From: Eubacteriales Family XIII. Incertae Sedis bacterium
GTDB taxonomy: Bacteria > Bacillota > Clostridia > Peptostreptococcales > Anaerovoracaceae
Direction: 5' to 3'
Length of the DNA: 7,952 nt
Assembly: GCA_031290715.1 (NCBI GenBank)
Contig: JAITNA010000175.1
Coordinates: 1-7,952 of the forward strand
The notes below the pieces were generated by a model, which saw only the letters and a list, made by a program, of their open reading frames with translations, did no database searches and was not told the origin of the DNA. Positions within the stretch are counted from its first letter, which is position 1, and the number at the start of each line of letters is the position of its first letter. A program made the position numbers and the translations under genes. Below are positions 1 through 5,639 of this stretch, in pieces.

Positions 1-2025
1 CGCGAGCCTGTTTCCCCCGGCCGCCGCGTTTTCGAGCATGACGGCGCATTCCCCCTCATAGCGGTTGACCGAATGAATGCCGAGCATCGCCGCCGCCGCG
101 TCGAAAAGGCGCCCCATACCGGAGCTCTTGACAGTGCCGGTGCCCGAACGGATGGCCGCTTCCGCTTCGCGGCGCCCCGGATGCCCCTCAAGCGTTCCCT
201 CCGCTTTGCAAAACGCGAAAATTTCCGTCATATCAATCTCAAACTCCGAGGCATCCGGCTTTCTGTTTTCCGCAAGCAAATGCGAAAGCGCGGATTTGAC
301 CCCCTCTTTCACGGAGGCGTCCCCGCCGAGCATTTCGACATATTTCAAATGAGAAAAGCGTTCAAACGCGGCCCCCTCGCAGATCAGGATTTCGCCGCCC
401 CAGATCGCGCCGTCCGTGCCGTAGCCCGTCCCGTCAAAACTGACGCCGATCACGGGGCCGTCGAGTCCGTGCTCGGCCATGACGGATGCCGTATGCGCGT
501 GGTGATGCTGTACGTACAGCAAATCCGGACCGGCGCCCCTTGCGTATTCTTCCGCGAATCTTGTCGGGAAATAACGCGGGTGAAGATCGCAGACGACCAA
601 GCCGGGCTCTATGCCGAAAAAGGTTTTCATGCGGCGAAAGGTATCTTCGTAGAGCCTTTCCGATTCAAGGCCGTCCATATCGCCGAGGTGGCGGCTCAGA
701 TAGGAAAAGCTCCCCTTGCTGAGCGCAAAGACGGATTTCAGATGGCCGCCCGCGGAAAAAACGCAGTGGTGTTTTGTCAGCCGTTCCGTGTTTTTGATAT
801 ACACGGGGGACGGTACATAACCGCGCGCCCTGCGGATAAGCTGCGGCGTGCCGTCGATTACACGAAGTACCGAATCATCCAATCCCGCCGCGATTGCCCG
901 CTCGCTAGACAGGACGCCCGCGATGTCCGGATTGCGTGCCGCGAGCGCGGACATCTCCCCGTCTTTTGTGATGATCGGAAAGTCGGACAGGTTGGCGCTC
1001 GTCATGACAAGCGGGCCGAGCGCGTCCGTCAGCAGCATTTGAAGCCCGAATGACGGAAGCAGCGCCCCGACAAAGCGGCTCGTGCTGCACACGCCCGGCG
1101 CAAACGCCGCCGCCGGCCGCCGTTCCAGCAAAACGATGGGCCGCCGCGGGGAGGTGAGTTCGTCCGCTTCGAGGGGGGAAAGAAAGCAATATTCCCGCGC
1201 CTGCTCCTCGTCCGGAAACATGACGGCGAAAGGTTTCTGTTCACGGGCTTTGATACGCCGTGCGGTGCTGACCGCCTGTGGGTCAAAAGGGCTGCAGGCC
1301 AAATAATAGCCGCCCACCCCTTTCAACGCGATTACGCCGCCGCCGCGAATCACGTCGATTGCCGCGGCCACAGCGGCTGTTTTCATCAGGATGCCGGAAA
1401 CCGCGGAAGGGGCCATATCATCGCCGCCGTTCACGGCAAAGATCGGCTGCGGCCCGCACGCGTGGCAGGAAATCGTCTGCGCGTGGTAACGCCGCGCGCC
1501 GGGGTTCGTATATTCCCCCTCGCAAAACGCGCACATCGCAAACGGGTCCATCGCGGTCGTATCCCGGTCGTAGGGCAGCCGTTCCATAATCGTATAGCGC
1601 GGTCCGCAGTTCGTACAGCTGATAAAAGGATGATGAAATCTCGGATTGCCCGGATCATGAAATTCCCGCGCGCAGTCGCCGCAGATGGCGATGTCGGCGG
1701 GGACGATGGCAATCTCATCCTCTGTCCGGCTGCTTGCTTCGATCGAGAAGTCGGAAAAGAGTACGGTCCCGATGACCTTCCGGTCTATCCGGTCAATGCG
1801 CGACATGAGCGGCTTCCCCGAAACAACGGCTTCGGCAAACCCGTCGATCCGCGCGGGGCTGTCCGTCACGATCATCTGCACCGCGCCGCCCATGTTGCGC
1901 ACGCGGCCCTTCATGCCCATACGCGCCGCGATGCGGTACACAGTCGGGCGAAACCCAACGCCCTGCACAACGCCGCTGACCGTGATGACCTCTGTACATA
2001 TTCCGTTATATATCCCGCCGCTCAT
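1..2025 (-). CDS. hypF: Carbamoyltransferase HypF, NiFe-hydrogenase maturation (3' end cut off by window)
   Basis: HypF uses carbamoyl phosphate and ATP to make carbamoyl-AMP and passes the carbamoyl group to HypE. This is the source of the CN ligands of NiFe hydrogenases, and the protein acts in the cytoplasm. All 675 visible codons read open. An acylphosphatase domain covers about residues 9-95, with VSGVVQGVGFRP at 16-27 (catalytic Arg26) and Asn44. Zinc-finger cysteines at 115/118, 137/140, 165/168 and 187/190 follow CX2C-X18-CX2C-X24-CX2C-X18-CX2C. A YrdC-like domain spans about 210-400, with KAREQKPFAVM at 259-269 and TSAN at 342-345. A Kae1-like domain follows, with HHHAH at 507-511 and SFDGTGYGTDG at 529-539. 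Family members are usually 750-780 aa, so roughly 80-100 residues lie beyond the left edge. The ATG at 2025 follows AAGGA at a slightly long spacing; no better upstream start was found. It has its own promoter just upstream. The hyp partner genes are probably beyond the window. Confidence 0.97.
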   Translation of the reverse strand, partial: MSGGIYNGICTEVITVSGVVQGVGFRPTVYRIAARMGMKGRVRNMGGAVQMIVTDSPARIDGFAEAVVSGKPLMSRIDRIDRKVIGTVLFSDFSIEASSRTEDEIAIVPADIAICGDCAREFHDPGNPRFHHPFISCTNCGPRYTIMERLPYDRDTTAMDPFAMCAFCEGEYTNPGARRYHAQTISCHACGPQPIFAVNGGDDMAPSAVSGILMKTAAVAAAIDVIRGGGVIALKGVGGYYLACSPFDPQAVSTARRIKAREQKPFAVMFPDEEQAREYCFLSPLEADELTSPRRPIVLLERRPAAAFAPGVCSTSRFVGALLPSFGLQMLLTDALGPLVMTSANLSDFPIITKDGEMSALAARNPDIAGVLSSERAIAAGLDDSVLRVIDGTPQLIRRARGYVPSPVYIKNTERLTKHHCVFSAGGHLKSVFALSKGSFSYLSRHLGDMDGLESERLYEDTFRRMKTFFGIEPGLVVCDLHPRYFPTRFAEEYARGAGPDLLYVQHHHAHTASVMAEHGLDGPVIGVSFDGTGYGTDGAIWGGEILICEGAAFERFSHLKYVEMLGGDASVKEGVKSALSHLLAENRKPDASEFEIDMTEIFAFCKAEGTLEGHPGRREAEAAIRSGTGTVKSSGMGRLFDAAAAMLGIHSVNRYEGECAVMLENAAAGGNRLA

Positions 2026-2073
2026 TTCACCGACACATCCTTTCCGTTCGAGCCTGCTGAAATAATTATAATA

Positions 2074-2082
2074 ATTATAGCA
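2074..2082 (-). promoter_or_regulatory. hypF promoter, extended -10 (TGCTATAAT)
   Basis: On the minus strand the sequence TGCTATAAT is a perfect extended -10 element (TGn plus consensus TATAAT), about 50 bp upstream of the hypF ATG. I see no convincing -35 box at 16-18 bp, which is acceptable for extended -10 promoters. The following AT-rich run (2061-2073) would contain the transcription start. It lies just past the feo terminator, so hypF can be transcribed independently of feo. Confidence 0.6.
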
Positions 2083-2104
2083 TGCCCCTGCGATGGAATA
2101 TCGC

Positions 2105-2143
2105 AAAACAGCGAGGGGCGATTCTTGTGAAATCGCCCCTCGC
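2105..2143 (-). terminator. Intrinsic terminator of the feo operon
   Basis: A perfect 13-bp GC-rich stem (2111-2123 with 2131-2143, loop of 7 nt) is followed on the minus strand by TGTTTTG. There is no T-run on the plus-strand side, so it acts for minus-strand transcripts coming from the feo genes. The T-tract is short (four T's in a row), so read-through into hypF is possible. The terminator sits about 285 bp after the last feo stop codon and about 22 bp before the hypF -10 element. Confidence 0.75.
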
Positions 2144-2185
2144 GTGACTGCTCAGACCCCTGCTAAAATACTGTCAGCCGTAGAG

Positions 2186-2217
2186 TGCCACGCGGCGAAG
2201 CCGCTGCATTCATGGCA
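2186..2217. repeat. Small imperfect hairpin (GCGGC-GAA-GCCGC core)
   Basis: A perfect 5-bp stem, GCGGC/GCCGC (2192-2196 with 2200-2204), encloses a 3-nt loop. An outer TGCCA/TGGCA pairing (2186-2190 with 2213-2217) is separated from it by an asymmetric internal loop. It is the first of three hairpins inside the larger inverted repeat. No T-run follows on either strand, so it is not an intrinsic terminator. Confidence 0.4.
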
Positions 2218-2221
2218 GACA

Positions 2222-2257
2222 TCCTACCATCAATTTGCTTCGCAAATTGGGTTAGGA
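2222..2257. repeat. Hairpin repeat with CAATTTGC-TTC-GCAAATTG core
   Basis: A perfect 8-bp stem (2231-2238 with 2242-2249) closes a TTC loop. It extends through an imperfect outer stem, TCCTA (2222-2226) with TAGGA (2253-2257). It directly abuts the next palindrome. This is the form of a short intergenic palindromic unit. No T-run follows, so it is not a classical terminator. Confidence 0.5.
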
Positions 2258-2258
2258 C

Positions 2259-2336
2259 TGTCATTCCCGCGAATGCGGGAATCCAGTGACGTATTTATCT
2301 CTGGATTCCCGGCTCGCTTCGCGCCCGGGAATGACA
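2259..2336. repeat. 78-bp imperfect palindromic intergenic repeat (REP/MITE-like)
   Basis: The unit starts with TGTCATTCCC and ends with its exact complement GGGAATGACA. Each arm contains its own small hairpin (CCCGCGAATGCGGG on the left, CCGGCTCGCTTCGCGCCCGG on the right), and GGATTCC-type sequence frames a central stretch of about 14 nt. From memory, units with TCATTCCCGC and GGGAATCCAG occur in many copies between genes in various bacteria. Copy number in this genome cannot be seen from the window, where it occurs once. Confidence 0.6.
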
Positions 2337-2427
2337 ATGGGCAAGCAAGTCTGAGTAGTCACCCCCGCACTCCGCTGCATACCCCGCCGCTGTGTGCGGA
2401 GATTCAAGTCATTCTATATTACCATTC

Positions 2428-2640
2428 TTATTGCTGCGGACATTTCGCTTGGCCCGCGCCTTGCCCGCGCCCGCCTTGCCCGCCGCAAGCGCTATCGCCG
2501 CCCGCGCCGCATCCACTGCACCCGCTGCAGCCGCTGCACGGGGCACCGCGTTTCCTTGTGCGGTAAATGCTGCGAATCGCGAGCACGACACAAACAGCAA
2601 TGAGCGCAGCGATGAGAATTGTCCAAACTGTTCCGTCCAT
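2428..2640 (-). CDS. FeoB-associated Cys-rich membrane protein
   Basis: This 70-aa protein begins at an ATG with AAGGA 7 nt upstream and 10 bp after the feoB stop. An N-terminal membrane helix (about residues 5-22, TVWTILIAALIAVCVV) is followed by a basic patch (RSIYRTRKR) and a Gly/Cys-rich tail containing CSGCSGCSGC, with further cysteines near ACGG and KCPQQ. This architecture fits the FeoB-associated Cys-rich family found next to feoB in Firmicutes. Its exact role is not established. The basic patch next to the helix suggests a cytoplasmic tail, and the cysteines could handle Fe2+ at the FeoB exit, which is inference. The tail is unusually rich in Gly and Gln. An upstream ATG in the same frame would overlap feoB and lacks support. 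Confidence 0.85.
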   Translation of the reverse strand: MDGTVWTILIAALIAVCVVLAIRSIYRTRKRGAPCSGCSGCSGCGAGGDSACGGQGGRGQGAGQAKCPQQ

Positions 2641-2650
2641 TATTCTGTCC

Positions 2651-4834
2651 TTATTCCGCTGCCGCCGCTGCCGCCGCAAGCCGCTGTGTATTTTTCGCGT
2701 CGGCGCCGGCATAAGGCTTCTTGATGAAGAGCATGTAGACAATGACTAAGATGCAGAGGATCGCAAAGACCGTTCCGACCCCAAAGTGCCCGCTCGCGAG
2801 CATACCCATCTGGTAGATGATGAGAGCAACCACATAGGCGAATCCGCACTGGTAGCCGACCGCGAACCATGTCCATTTCGCGGACATCATCTCCCTGCGA
2901 ATCGCGCCGATCGCCGCGAAGCAGGGCGCGCACAGCAGATTGAACGCGAGGAAAGCGTAGGCCGCCAAGGGCGTGAACGCGGCGGCCAATTGCGGCCAGT
3001 ATTCCGCGCCGTCCTCCGCCACTTCGCCGAATCCGTACAGAACGCCGAAGGTGCCGACGATATTTTCCTTGGCAATAAGGCCCGTGACAGTCGCCACGGT
3101 CGCCCGCCAATCGCCCCAGCCGAGCGGGTCAAAGATGGGCGCGACTGCGCCGCCGATCGCGGCCAAGATGGAATCGGATGTTTCAGCCATGCGCAGCGAG
3201 AAATCAAAGCTGCTGAGAAACCAAATCACAATCGCTGCGATAAGGATGATCGTCCCCGCGCGCTTCACAAAGGCAAGGCCGCGGTCAAGCATCGTGCGCA
3301 GCACGCCCGGCGCGCCCGGCATATGGTAGGCCGGCAGTTCCATGACAAAAGGAGAAGGCTTGCCGGCGAATCCCCGCGTCTTTTTCAGCATGACGCCGGT
3401 AATCAAAATCGCCGCAATGCCGAGGAAGTAAGCGGAGGGCGCAATCCACATCGAACCGGGGAAAAGCGCGCCCGCGATGAGCGCGATGATGGGGAGCTTC
3501 GCGCCGCAAGGAATGAAAGTCGTCGTCATGACTGTCATCCTGCGATCATTATCGCTTTCAATCGTGCGTGACGCCATAATGCCCGGAACGCCGCAGCCTG
3601 TCCCGACAAGGATCGGAATGAAAGATTTGCCCGAAAGCCCGAAGCGCTTGAACACGCGGTCCAGAATGAACGCAATCCGCGCCATATAGCCGCAGTCCTC
3701 AAGGAAAGCGAGGCAAAGGAAAAGCACAAGCATTTGCGGCAGAAATCCGAGGACGGCCCCGACACCCGCAATAATGCCGTCGAGAATCAGCGCGTTCAGC
3801 CATTCCGCCGTGCCGAGAGAATCAAGCAGGCCGCCCACGGCGTTCGGCACAATATCCCCGAACAAGGAATCGTTGACCCAGTCGGTCATATAGCCGCCGA
3901 TCGTGGAAATCGAGAGGAAGTAGACAAGGAACATAACGCCCGCGAAAATCGGCAGCGCCAGCACGCGGTTTGTTACAACACGGTCGATCTTGTCGGACGC
4001 CGAAAGCGTGTGCCGATTCTTCTTTTGCACGCATTCCCGCACCACGCCCGCGATGAAAAGATATCGTTCGTTCGTGATAATGCTCTCGCTGTCGTCGTCG
4101 TAACGATCCTCAAGAGCCCGGATAATTTCCTCAATGCGGGCCGCCGCGCCCGCGCCGAGCAGGGTGTCCGGATTTGCGGTCTGCTCCGCGTCGCGCTCAA
4201 ATACCTTGATGGACGACCAGCGCAATTCCGTAGCCGTGAGCGGCGTTTCCCCCCGCTCCTTCCTGCGCTCGGATAAGAGAGAGCCGATTTCGGCAAGGGC
4301 GCCCTCCACATCTCCGGAAAAGATCGGCCGCGGCGAGAGAGGAGGTTTGCCGCTGCATGACAAAGCGGTTTCCGCGGCCTTTTCCAATCCGGTCCCCTTG
4401 AGCGCACTGGTCGGGACGACCGCGCAGCCCAGGGCTTCTCCCAATTGGCGTATATCGATCAAATCGCCGTTCTTGTTCACAATATCTATCATATTGAGCG
4501 CGATCACCACAGGAATGCCGAGCTCGGCAAGCTGCGTCGTCAGGTAAAGGTTGCGTTCAATATTCGTCGCGTCAACGATGTTGACAATGACATCCGGACG
4601 CTCTTTCACAAGGTAGTTGCGCGCGACAAGCTCTTCGGGGGAATAAGGCGAGAGGGAATAAATCCCGGGCAGATCCTGCACCGTCACGTCCCGCCGCCCT
4701 TTCAGCCGCCCCTCTTTTTTCTCGACCGTCACGCCCGGCCAGTTGCCCGTATGCTGCGTGCTGCCCGTCAGATCGTTGAACATCGTCGTTTTTCCGCTAT
4801 TCGGATTGCCCGCGAGGGCGATAATTTTCGTCAT
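2651..4834 (-). CDS. feoB: Ferrous iron transporter FeoB
   Basis: This is the inner-membrane Fe2+ permease with a cytoplasmic GTPase. The 727 aa are slightly shorter than the about 770 aa of the enterobacterial protein. The N-terminal G domain has G1 GNPNSGKTT (9-17), G3 DLPG (54-57), G4 NMID (114-117) and G5 TSALKG (142-147). A helical regulatory region follows to about residue 280. The membrane part then has two gate-type repeats: one around 285-460 with GTGCGVPGIM (411-420, Cys414) and FIPCGAK (440-446, Cys443), and one around 515-700 with GLIAKENIVGTFG (585-597) and CAPC (635-638). All expected motifs are intact. The tail ends in an Ala run (AAAAAAAE) encoded by GC-rich repeats. The start overlaps the stop of the upstream feoA by 4 bp (ATGA), indicating translational coupling. 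Confidence 0.98.
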   Translation of the reverse strand: MTKIIALAGNPNSGKTTMFNDLTGSTQHTGNWPGVTVEKKEGRLKGRRDVTVQDLPGIYSLSPYSPEELVARNYLVKERPDVIVNIVDATNIERNLYLTTQLAELGIPVVIALNMIDIVNKNGDLIDIRQLGEALGCAVVPTSALKGTGLEKAAETALSCSGKPPLSPRPIFSGDVEGALAEIGSLLSERRKERGETPLTATELRWSSIKVFERDAEQTANPDTLLGAGAAARIEEIIRALEDRYDDDSESIITNERYLFIAGVVRECVQKKNRHTLSASDKIDRVVTNRVLALPIFAGVMFLVYFLSISTIGGYMTDWVNDSLFGDIVPNAVGGLLDSLGTAEWLNALILDGIIAGVGAVLGFLPQMLVLFLCLAFLEDCGYMARIAFILDRVFKRFGLSGKSFIPILVGTGCGVPGIMASRTIESDNDRRMTVMTTTFIPCGAKLPIIALIAGALFPGSMWIAPSAYFLGIAAILITGVMLKKTRGFAGKPSPFVMELPAYHMPGAPGVLRTMLDRGLAFVKRAGTIILIAAIVIWFLSSFDFSLRMAETSDSILAAIGGAVAPIFDPLGWGDWRATVATVTGLIAKENIVGTFGVLYGFGEVAEDGAEYWPQLAAAFTPLAAYAFLAFNLLCAPCFAAIGAIRREMMSAKWTWFAVGYQCGFAYVVALIIYQMGMLASGHFGVGTVFAILCILVIVYMLFIKKPYAGADAKNTQRLAAAAAAAE

Positions 4835-5055
4835 TGCGCCACCTCGATCAACTTTGCGTCCTCTTTGCGCAGGCTGATTGCACTGCCCCTGACATGAATC
4901 TCAAGCGGATCCCCAAGCGGCGCGATTTTGTGAATAAAAATCTCCGCGCCCTTCGTTACCCCCATGTCCATGATCCGGCGCCGTACCGCGCCCTCCCCGT
5001 GTATTTTCGTAACAACGACCCTGTCGCCGCTCACGGCATTTTCGAGTGTGTTCAC
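4831..5055 (-). CDS. feoA: FeoA family protein, second copy (adjacent to feoB)
   Basis: FeoA is a small cytoplasmic SH3-like protein that supports FeoB-dependent Fe2+ uptake. This copy has 74 aa and the usual FeoA pattern: GDRVVVTKIHGEGAVRRRIMDMG, then a short beta-strand region ending HVRGSAISLRKEDAKLIEV. The start is GTG, not ATG: AGGAGG lies 7 nt upstream at an ideal distance and no ATG is nearby in frame. Its stop codon overlaps the feoB start (ATGA), so the two are probably translated in a coupled way and in similar amounts. Confidence 0.93.
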   Translation of the reverse strand: MNTLENAVSGDRVVVTKIHGEGAVRRRIMDMGVTKGAEIFIHKIAPLGDPLEIHVRGSAISLRKEDAKLIEVAQ

Positions 5056-5098
5056 CTTTTTACCTCCTATCCTTTCCGCTCATTCTCCGCGATACCCG

Positions 5099-5314
5099 CT
5101 ATACCATAATGCGCTGCGCCAACGTTTTGTCGAGCGCGACGCGTGTGCCTTTCACGCCGAGTATGAGGTTGCCCGCGACTTCCGAAATCACCGTGATGGT
5201 CGCTCCCGTCACAAACCCCATTTCCGCAAGGCGGCGAATCGTATGATCCCTGCCGCTGATTTTGTGAATCGTAAATTCCCCGTCCCCCGGACTCGCCATT
5301 GTGAGAGGCATCAT
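5099..5314 (-). CDS. feoA: FeoA family protein, first copy of the feo operon
   Basis: This 71-aa FeoA-type protein carries the same fold signature as its neighbour (IHKISGRDHTIRRLAEMGF, then VAGNLILGVKGTRVALDKTLAQRIMV). It is clearly diverged from the downstream copy, so this is an old duplication, not a recent one. Two adjacent ATG codons (5314 and 5311) follow AAGGAG; the second sits at the better distance (7 nt versus 4), so the real protein may be one residue shorter. The stop is TAG, 43 bp before the next feoA. In other Bacillota such paired FeoA proteins occur with one FeoB. Confidence 0.93.
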   Translation of the reverse strand: MMPLTMASPGDGEFTIHKISGRDHTIRRLAEMGFVTGATITVISEVAGNLILGVKGTRVALDKTLAQRIMV

Positions 5315-5350
5315 CGATCTCCTTTCCTAAGTCAGTTCACGCCCTTAGCG

Positions 5351-5366
5351 GTTAGCTTTTGCTAAC
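5351..5366. promoter_or_regulatory. Operator site A, GTTAGC-N4-GCTAAC
   Basis: A perfect 16-bp palindrome, GTTAGCTTTTGCTAAC, lies about 37-52 bp upstream of the first feoA start, inside the predicted 5' untranslated leader. It matches the two sites further upstream. In RNA it would form a 6-bp hairpin with an AAAA loop on the feo transcript, so it could also act after transcription. An extra half-site TTAGC (5345-5349) lies next to it. Confidence 0.6.
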
Positions 5367-5383
5367 GCAATAATCAAAATTTT

Positions 5384-5429
5384 TTCGATGGAAGCCCGTT
5401 CTCATCTGCAACTAACCGAGCCCATCGAA
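5384..5429 (-). other. Hairpin in the feo leader RNA
   Basis: On the feo transcript TTCGATGG pairs perfectly with CCATCGAA (8 bp). Inside that stem a second 5-bp stem (GCTCG with CGGGC, one G-U pair, 2-nt bulge) closes an 18-nt loop. It is followed by an A-run then TTTT, not a terminator-type T-run. It falls in the roughly 145-nt leader predicted from the promoter. It may be a regulatory or stabilising element, and I recognise no known riboswitch class. Confidence 0.4.
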
Positions 5430-5442
5430 GTGCCGACAATAT

Positions 5443-5478
5443 ATTAGCAATCGCTAACTAACGTTAGCATACGCTAAC
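5443..5478. promoter_or_regulatory. Operator array, sites B and C, over the feo promoter
   Basis: Four half-sites in alternating orientation start at 5443 (ATTAGC), 5453 (GCTAAC), 5463 (GTTAGC) and 5473 (GCTAAC), exactly 10 bp apart with 4-nt spacers. They form two palindromes of the type GTTAGC-N4-GCTAAC. The array covers the predicted -10 and start region of the feo promoter, the expected place for a repressor. TTAG/CTAA half-sites resemble those of DtxR/IdeR-type metal regulators and do not resemble a Fur box; the assignment to that family is inference. Confidence 0.65.
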
Positions 5479-5495
5479 AATGTATCCCGTGTCAA
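5466..5495 (-). promoter_or_regulatory. feo operon promoter
   Basis: On the minus strand there is a perfect -35 TTGACA (5490-5495), an 18-bp spacer and a -10 TATGCT (5466-5471, 4 of 6 consensus bases). The -10 lies inside operator site C, and the predicted start near 5459 lies between sites B and C. Binding of a repressor there would block transcription of feoA-feoA-feoB. Confidence 0.55.
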
Positions 5496-5524
5496 GTATA
5501 TTTTTGGTTTTCGGGCGCGGGCGC

Positions 5525-5550
5525 GGATGTTTGTTTTGGATGTTTGTTTT
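5525..5550. repeat. Perfect 13-bp tandem duplication
   Basis: GGATGTTTGTTTT occurs twice head to tail (5525-5537 and 5538-5550) in the non-coding stretch before the PspC-domain gene. It looks like a slippage duplication. The second copy contributes spacer sequence to the candidate promoter at 5536-5564, so a change in copy number would alter that promoter region. Confidence 0.85.
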
Positions 5551-5564
5551 AACGGAGGTTTAAT
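5536..5564 (+). promoter_or_regulatory. Candidate promoter of the PspC-domain gene
   Basis: TTGGAT (5536-5541), a 17-bp spacer and TTTAAT (5559-5564, 5 of 6 consensus bases) lie about 75 bp before the pspC-type start. The -35 match is weak (3 of 6). TATATT at 5497-5502, next to operator site C, is an alternative -10 that would place this gene under the same operators as feo. Confidence 0.3.
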
Positions 5565-5639
5565 TCTCTTTCAATGAACGCGCCGCGCCGTTTTTTTATG
5601 ATATTACTTGGCCGTTGATTAAAGAAAGGAGAATACGAA

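Larger units (their letters stand above)
2144..2362. repeat. Inverted-repeat-bounded block of nested palindromes (MITE-like or structured 3' UTR)
   Basis: The two ends, GTGACTGCTCAGAC (2144-2157) and GTCTGAGTAGTCAC (2349-2362), are inverted repeats matching at 13 of 14 positions. Between them lie three further hairpins in a row (2186-2217, 2222-2257, 2259-2336). The block makes up most of the 402-bp gap between the last feo gene and hypF and has no plausible coding frame. It could be a small non-autonomous mobile element, a composite of intergenic repeats, or a cloverleaf-like 3' UTR of the feo transcript. No target-site duplication is evident. Confidence 0.5.
5514..5597 (+). terminator. Possible long-loop terminator or attenuator (GC stem plus T7)
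   Basis: GGCGCGGGCGCG (5514-5525) can pair with CGCGCCGCGCC (5579-5589) as an 11-bp GC stem with one bulged G, followed after a single G by seven T's (5591-5597). The loop of about 53 nt is much longer than in ordinary terminators. No plus-strand gene lies upstream, so it would end a short non-coding transcript or act as a leader attenuator for the pspC-type gene. The pairing may also be a chance result of GC-rich repeats. Confidence 0.3.

Noticed and set aside
73..1053. A 326-codon open frame on the plus strand
   Set aside because: It lies antisense to hypF, whose reading frame is continuous with full domain motifs. The plus-strand product is Arg-rich, low in pattern and matches no family I recognise; long antisense frames are common in GC-rich genes.
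2365..2401. Short GC-rich inverted repeats after the Cys-rich peptide gene, as a terminator
   Set aside because: Two mutually exclusive 6-bp pairings are possible, the loops are long and no T-run follows on the minus strand. The strong terminator is at 2105-2143.
2392..2724. Plus-strand frames rich in Ala, Pro and Arg opposite the end of feoB and the Cys-rich peptide
   Set aside because: The low-complexity product comes from GCC-type repeats of the opposite coding strand; the minus-strand peptide has a membrane helix, CxxC repeats and a ribosome binding site.
2786..3571. A 261-codon plus-strand frame opposite feoB
   Set aside because: It is an antisense shadow of the feoB membrane domain, rich in Arg/His/Gly, with no domain and no credible ribosome binding site.
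3734..4276. A 180-codon plus-strand frame opposite feoB
   Set aside because: It overlaps the well-supported FeoB coding sequence entirely and shows no domain of its own.
5443..5478. Operator array as a CRISPR or a Fur box
   Set aside because: Repeat units of 6 bp with 4-bp spacers are far too short for CRISPR, and the sequence lacks the GATAAT-type pattern of Fur boxes.
5574..5618. A 14-codon leader-peptide frame before the PspC-domain gene
   Set aside because: The nearest GGAGG is 16 nt away from its ATG and the peptide has no run of regulatory codons, so a leader peptide is not supported.
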